Source of the DNA: Liolophura sinensis
Taxonomy: Eukaryota; Mollusca; Polyplacophora; Chitonida; Chitonidae
DNA length: 64,000 nucleotides
Assembly: GCF_032854445.1 (NCBI RefSeq)
Contig: NC_088302.1
Span: forward strand, 26,377,080-26,441,079
Direction: 5' to 3'
Part shown: in pieces, positions 23,301-31,800 of the stretch
Position numbering within the stretch: position 1 is the first letter of the stretch
How the letters are laid out: each line of letters starts with the position of its first letter
Program-made: the position numbers and the translations under genes
The notes under the pieces: model-generated
The model's input: only the letters and a program-made list of their open reading frames with translations
The model's database searches: none
What the model was told of the DNA's origin: nothing

Positions 23301-26300
23301 ATTGCATGGCTCAGGCTAGCTAACCACCTCGGTCACAGAGGCCTCTTTAACGCCATTGCAGATGTTCATTATGATCTTATTTTGTTGAAATAACTTTGAT
23401 GATATATTTTCATGCTTTTTTATCTCAGGAATCTGATGGCCAATGACACTCGAGTGGACTTATTGTCCTTCACAGGAAGTACTGCAGTAAGCTGACCCGT
23501 TTGTCTTCTCATAGTAAAACCTTACTTCGTTCTGACTCCTGACAAGTGCACCAGTGTTATTCAGGAATTATCTCTCTGACGTAATCCATATCGTGATAAT
23601 GTGTACATGTTTATGAGTAATTACATATCCATATCATTCAACCGAAAAAGGCACACGCCAGATTATTACTTGTTGTGCCAGTCGCACGTGGAAAGGTCTG
23701 CTAGCAACCTCTAGATGGTCATGGGTTTCCACGGGTAGAGCCAGCCTCCTCGGTTTCGTGCTAACATAACGATCGTCACTGTCATACATGTATAGGGGAC
23801 ATATCCATAAAGCCCTCGTGAAATAAATAAATAAGGAAATATTTGTTATGGTTTACTCGCTCAAATAGAGAACCTCCATCCATAAACGTGACATCTGTGG
23901 TGTGAGTGGACGGGAAAATTTTTAACTATGGCATAAAACCACCAACACCAATCCAACACGTGTGTAGATATGTGCATGTACATTTACCTACAATGCCTCT
24001 ATGACATCAATCACTCACTCATCAATCGAACAAAAACATATTACGTAATACCTATATGATGTGACACTAGTGAAAATTAGAGTTTTTTTTCTTTCAAATG
24101 TCATATAAGATGTGGGAGCTGTGTGACTTAGAGCATCCTAATAATCTATGTTGTTAGGTTGGTCACAAGGTCTCCTTAGCAGTTCAGGACCGGTTTGGTA
24201 AGTGAATTTATATGCAGTGTAAACGAGTGTAACAAATCACCAACATGACATAAAACAGCAGTGAGATATTAAAGTAAAATAAATACTTGCATCCTCCATT
24301 ATTGTAGTTCTTTCTGGGCATAATGTGAACTACATGTGTTCAGTTGCTCAATTTCATCTTGCTGCCTGCATATGTATATCTATGTTTTTTGTTTTTGTTT
24401 CTTCAGGCAAGTTTTTACTTGAATTGGGTGGAAATAATGCCATAATAGGTAAGTGTATTTTGTGTTTTTTTTCAGCAGATTTTAAATATGTTTTTTCTTT
24501 TTTTGATAGCTGGTAGGTTAGATCTGAAATGTGGTAAATGACCTAAAGTTTTGCAAATGACTTACTGTTGTTTACATTCTCACGATCTGTTGAAATGTGG
24601 AGACTGTTATCTTTGACTCTGGCTGTGTGCTAAGGTGAACTACTACATCACGTTGTAGATGGTTGGTACATTGTAAATGGGAAGAAATCCTCCTAAGGCT
24701 GAACTGAAAGGTTTAAACTTAAGTTATTAAACAGTAAAGAAATACAAAAATGGTGCATTGTTCTGTGTTTTTATTATGTTTGAAAACAAAAATGTTAATA
24801 GTGTTAATTATTTTTTGCAGTGAATGATGATGCAGATCTTGACATGGTGGTTCAGTCAGCAGTATTTGCTTGTGCAGGAACTGCTGGTCAGCGATGTACC
24901 ACCACACGTAGACTGGTAAGTCACAGGTCATCTGTTATCCAGATATAGACATGGTGATTCAGTCAGCAATGTACCACGACACGTAGACTGGTAAGTCACA
25001 GGTCATCTGTTATCCAGATATAGACATGGTGATTCAGTCAGCAACGTACCACGACACGTAGACTGGTAAGTCACAGGTCATCTGTTATCCAGATATAGAC
25101 ATGGTGATTCAGTCAGCGATGTACCACGACACGTAGACTGGTAAGTCACAGGTCATCTGTTATCCAGGTATAGACATGGTGTTTAAGTCAGCGATGTACC
25201 ACCACATGTAGACGGGCAAGTCACAGGTCATCTGTTATCCAGATATAGACATGGTGATTCAGTCAGCGATGTACCACGACACGTAAACTGGTAAGTCACA
25301 GGTCATCTGTTATCCAGGTATAGACATGGTGTTTAAGTCAGCGATGTACCACGACATGTAGACTGGTAAGTCACAGGTCATCTGCTATACCCAGATCTAG
25401 ACATGCTGGCTCAGTCAACAGTGCAGCACGACACGTAGACTGGTAAGTCACAGGTGATCAGCTGTACCCAGATCTAGACATGCTGGTTCAGTCAACAGTG
25501 CAGCACCACACTTAGACTGGTAAGTCACAGGTCATATGCTGTACCCAGATCCAGACATGCTGGTTCAGTCAACAGTGCAGCACCACACTTATACTGGTAA
25601 GTCACAGGTCATCTACTCTACCCAGATTTAGACATGCTGGTTCAGTCAACAGTGCAGCACCACACTTAGACTGGTAAGTCACAGGTAATCTGTTATACCC
25701 AGATCTAGACATGCTGGTCAAGTCAACAGTGCAGCACCACAGTAAGACTGGTAAGTCACAGGTCATCTGTTATACCCAGATCTAGACATGCTGGTTCAGT
25801 CAACAGTGCAGCACCACACTTAAACTGGTAAGTCACAGGTCATCTGTTATACCCAGATCTAGACATGCTGGTTCATTCAACAGTGCAGCACCACACTAAG
25901 ACTGGTAAGTCACAGGTTATCTGTTATACCCAGATCTAGACATGCTGGTTCATTCAACAGTGCAGCATCACACTTAGACTGGTAAGTCACAGGCGATCTG
26001 CTACTCAGGTTGTCCGTTTTCCTCCCACCGTCGTATAAATGAAATATCCACGCATAAACCTGTAAGTCACAGGTCATCTGTCACCGAGATATAGACATGC
26101 TGGCTCACTCAGCGGTGTACTACAAACCGTGGACTGGTAGGTCACAGGTCATCTTATACTGTGTGTATTGATGGTGGATTAAGTCAACCCAGTGAGAACT
26201 TCACAATCTTATCTTAATGGCTTTGCATCTTTGCATCTTTGTAAAGTTTACCTTACATATTTCAGATCCTGCATGAAAAGGTACATGATGAAGTTCTGGC

Positions 26301-28759
26301 GAGGCTGAAGAAGGCATACAAGAAAATCCGCATTGGTGATCCACTGGAAGGTTTGAACATTACACTTGTACATGTTTGAAGATACAAATGGGCATTGGCA
26401 CTGTCTTAACCCTCTCTATATTGGGAATGGCTTATTATACAAAGCAATATTCTTGATGCAGCAAGTCAACTTGTGACCAATGAGGTTGCCAGCAGACTCA
26501 AATCCAGTTCTTAAGTATGGCACGATCACCTTGAGCCGTGCCCCTCTGTAAACGCTATCTTGGACTAAAGGGTACACCTGAGTTCTCATGGTGTAGGTAA
26601 TGCAACTTCAACCAGTTCATGGCCACATATTCTCCATTTTCAGTGTTGGTTTCAGTCTTGAAAATTCAAATTTGAAACAATTTTTATGTAAATAACTTTT
26701 AATCTGGGTAAAATTTTTTCAGACATCATGAACTTACTTTAAGGACTTATTGTGTCTACTTAATACAGTTTGAATACTCATGTATTTGGTTTTCAGAGGG
26801 CACATTGTATGGACCGATGCACAGTAAACAAGGAGTGGAACTTTACAAGAAGGCAGTAGCCGATGCCAAGGCCCAGGGAGGGACAGTGGAATATGGGGGA
26901 CAGGTAGGAAGGGTTATAATAAGCCTGATGAGACTCTCAGCTGTTGGTTTTGAAGGGAAAGAAAGAAGTAAGCATCAGTAGAAAGACCATTAAAATCTGT
27001 GAAGGTAAAATACCATTACTTACATATTTTAAGGATATGTTTTCACCTAAATACAATCAAGTTTTTGGATTGTTATGCACCATATTAGCAATGTAGGCTG
27101 CCAATAATGCACTTCAACTTTTTTCCGCTCTGTTGTTAAGAGGTCTGAATCAAATTCTTGCGAAGTTTACTTGTGTAATGTGTATTTGCATGGGAAGAAG
27201 AGATTTTCACATTAAATGTCCCTGTTAGGGCCAGCGAAAAGTTCTTTTAACATTACAGGCAACATTAGTTATCATGGAAGCGCCCATTGTTTCTGATACA
27301 GCGTAGTGTTGACAAAACCTGTGATAGCCAGTACTCACTATATACATGTAGGAAGTTCTTACTCTGAGTTACCATATTGAATGACTGAATACAAAAACAT
27401 ATGCAGTGTACATGTATAATAAGGGTGGCCTATATGCATATGCAGCTGAATGTCCACTCATTTAAGTCCACTATCAGTGACTCTGCACAAGTCTTCAGTA
27501 GAATTAGTAGACATACATGTAGTCATGCTCGCCTGTATCCTGTGCACTGGATGGACACAGCTGTCCAGTCATCCACACAAATCTTGCACTGATCATTCCG
27601 AATTGAGTTGTCTCCCTTGAAGCCATCTGGCCAGGCAGATTAATACTCGCCTGTAAGTACTGTCCTTGTGTAAAAAAGACCTCGGCCAAGTGAGGCTAGC
27701 CAACATTCACTGCATCATGAGTGATGTAACAAGAAAGAAGTACATGCATCCTGAATGAAATCCTTGCTTCAAGTTCTCAAATGTTTACTTAGTCATGTGA
27801 ATTTGTTAATGTGTGTTGTATTAATAGAAATCTGTTTTTCAGTTTAAAGGTAAAATTCTGGCAGTCTTGTAAAATTCCTGGGATCCCAGCCCTCCTACAT
27901 TGCTTGTAATTTTCTACATTTATATGCATGTATAATCCCATTATTATCATGCAGACTGAGCAGTACACTGACCTGATAACAAGTTTGTTGCACAGTTTTG
28001 TCTTTGTGTCTTCCACTTTTCTGATAATTTGCACATGTGATATACACTAAATGAGCATAAATTTCGTCCATGACTAATTTGTCCATTTTTCCTGATTCTG
28101 AGAGTTCTGTTGATTTGAGAAAGGTGTTTTGAGGTTTGCTTGGAACATGGGATGATATTATACTGGAAAGTTTTAGGTTTCAGCTAAAAAAAAATGACAT
28201 GTGTTTGCCTCTAAAAATGCATATTTGTGTACGAAATTTGAGGTCATTTAGGGTATGCTTATATCAGTCTTTGTCTTTGTGTCTTTGACATTTCTGATGA
28301 TTTGCTCATGTGATATATGCTTATATCACAGTCTTTGTGTCTTTGACATTTCTGATGATTTGCACATGTGATATATGCTTACATGCTTATAACACAGTTT
28401 TGTCTTTATGTCTCAAACAGGTGATAGATGGCCCTGGCAACTTTGTGGAGCCCACAATAGTCTCTGGATTAAAGCATGATGCAGAAATTGTTCACCGTGA
28501 AACATTTGCCCCTATTGTTTATGTTCTCAAGTGTAAGGTAAGTGAAGCAGTTTTATTTGTACATGTGCATGCATAGAGTCATTCCAATCCGAGAAGAGTG
28601 ATGTGAATAAATGACTTCTTCACATGATATGTTTTACATATATATATATATTTTTTTTTTTTGATTGGTGTTTTACGCCGTACTCAAGAATATTTCACTT
28701 ATACCACGGCGGTCATTATGGTGAGTGGAAACCGGGCAGAGCATTTATATATATATAAA

Positions 28760-28829
<70 letters not shown>

Positions 28830-31800
28830 TATCTATACACACATGTGTACATGTATCTAGATATACCATTCGCCTATAACCTTGGTTCTGTTGATTGGAA
28901 ATGACCTGCCATTTAACGTAGAAGCCACAAAAACTGTGTATTTCTGTTGTAGTGTGTCTTAGCATCCATGTTCACAGTTATGCTTCGATGGCTGTAAATA
29001 CTGTCGTCCCTGTCCAATCAATGGTGATCATGAGTGATAGCATGAAACTGACCAATCGGTGCAGACGATGTGGTTTGTTTTACATCGTCTGTGGCTTACA
29101 GAATTAACCATTTTTTTGCCTTTCTAACTTGTTTCTAAATAACAAATATCGGCGTCACTGCAAAATTCATTAGGGATGCCAAAAGTTTATGGGAAGATGG
29201 CATCTCACCGGACAGCGTTTAAAATTAATTAAATCTGATGGTATAATTTTTTTTTTCTGTGAATGTGTTACAACTCAAGATATTAAATGTTGATCATTTG
29301 TCTTTCCCACATACAGTGTTTTTTTTTTCTGTTTTCTTTTCTAAAATACAGTAAAATTATTGAAACACCGTGTTCAAACCAAGGTGCTTTCTCTGACATC
29401 TGCAATGACTGGGTCCACACTACTTTCATCTTTGAAGCCGCCACTACAAAACTGAAACATAAAATCCAGCGTCAGTTGAATGCATAAGTCAACCTCAATG
29501 GTGCTTAGATTTATTTCCATTTGTTTCAAAAATGAGAATGAATCTAGATGGACATCAATCCTATTTTAATTTTGTAAACATTTAATAGGGTCAGAATCCC
29601 CCCAGAGGCTACAACCTGAACCAGGAATACCGTGGGGGTGCAACTGCAGCTAGGCTATTTAAACAGGGTTGCTGAAGTTCCTTGTAAATGATATAGTAGG
29701 CCAGCTGTATCAAGAATTCAAGCTGTGGAAGAAATATTCTTCCAGTATGTTCCGCTTCGGGACCGGTAGATCCAGGATCAATCTTTGATTGAGTCACGCC
29801 TAAGACTTTAAAAGAGGAAGTTGTAACTTCCTCGCTTGGCATTCAGCACAAAGGGGATAGTGCAACGACTGGTTGACCCGTATCAGTATAATGGCTTGGG
29901 CGGGGTGGCTTACTTGCTTTCGGTAAGTCATCTCAGTGAAGCAGCACTAGATAAAAGAGCGGTGGAAATCCATCCTGCTACAAGGAGGCACATTACATGT
30001 ACATGCACCCTAAGGATTCCTTCGTCGTCATATGACTAAAAAATTGTTGAGTACGACGTTAAACCCCAAGCACTCACTCACTCACTCCATTATGTTCATT
30101 TTCTGAGAAAATTATATTTATCAGTCGCCACCGAAGTCTGCAACTTTTATCTGCCAAAGTCTGCTTTAACTGTTACAATGTTTCCTTTGTTCTAGAGCTT
30201 TGAAGAGGGAATACAGTATAACAATGAGGTGAAGCAAGGTTTGAGCAGCAGTCTCTTCACCAGAGACCTCAGCCAAGTCTTCAGATGGTTGGGGTAAGTT
30301 TTCCTCTTGTCTGGTCTTCCAGTAACATAACCCAGTACTTCATACTGCACTGGTCTGTCTGCCGCACATCATGTTCATCGTGTTTCTAACTACTAAATTG
30401 CTAATGGTTACTTTGTGCACTTTATATGAACTCTAGACAACCAAGGCGTCAACAGAAATATGTAACATAAATCTGCACGATCGACAAAAAGCATTCTTGA
30501 TAATCCAAAATGACATTTTTAGGTGTATACATGTATTTAGATAAACCATTCAGCTAATAATTCCTGAAGGCACGTATTTTATATATTTACTCTAGCTTGA
30601 TCTGATTGTTGTTTTACAAAAATATTGTCAGCAGAAACCGAGCTGAAGTATTGATGAACATAATATGCAATCCTAACAAAACTTGTTACATGTGATTTGG
30701 ATCTTGAATATGCTGCATGTTGTATAGATCTGCACATGTTGTTGTAGTCACAAAGGCTCGGACTGCGGAGTTGTTAACGTAAACATCCCAACCAGCGGTG
30801 CTGAAATTGGGGGAGCGTTTGGTAAGTTTGTTTATACTCTCCTGCGATCTGGTAAGTTTGTTTATACTCTCCTGCGATCTGGTAAGTTTGTTTATACTCT
30901 CCTGCGATCTGGTAAGTTTGTTTATACTCTCCTGCGATCTGGTAAGTTTGTTTATACTCTCCTGCGATCTGGTAATTTTGTTTATACTCTCCTGCGATCT
31001 AGTAATTTTGTTTATACTCTCCTGTGATCTGGATTAAAACCATTATTCCAAGAAAACCTTGATGTTATTTCACGGAAGGATACTGCATTATTATTGTACA
31101 TGTACCTCATGTTTCTCTTCCCAACACTAGAATAAAAACACCTAACATGGGATTTGGCAGTTCATGATGTCTGATGTTGCACCCATTGACATTGTTTCAG
31201 TATGAAAAATCATGCAATAATCACATATATATTTGGTCATGACATGAGTTGTCCCCCCTTGTTTTTTTCTTGTCAAGTGCGTCGTCTTTCTCAGTATGTC
31301 TGTTCAGTCAGGTATATAAAGCATAAAGGATATCGGCATGTTGCCACATCAGTGAACTATGTATCAATCAGCATAATAAAACCAGTATTGCACGTTGCAG
31401 GGGAAAAATGGAGTACGCTGGCTCTTGACAGTTGGCATGCCTGATAACTGGAGCTGTACATCAACAATGTCAAGTTGATTCACCATGTTGTCTTGGACGT
31501 GTTATTTCTCTTTTAATTCTATTTAATTTTGTCCATTGGCTTTTATATCGTAGATTTATTTGATTCTTGGTACTTGTGCGTAGCTTGTGCCTGGACAGGT
31601 ATTAAATCAGTGATCATGATCATACAGTACCAGTTCAAACGTAACCAACCAGCAGTTAGTCAACCAAACAGTAATTCACAGTCAGTATAGTATACATGTA
31701 TATCTGAAGATTGTAATACATTCTATAAATGCAAATTTTGTCTACATGTATATACTGTTTGGCAAGGTTAATTTAGTTGAGTTTTTCTCTTGGTGACCAG

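Noticed and set aside
30798-31037. 79-codon frame with [10 protein letters not shown] repeats as a separate gene
   Set aside because: It is the wrong frame of exon 17 plus the 30-bp donor array, not an independent gene.
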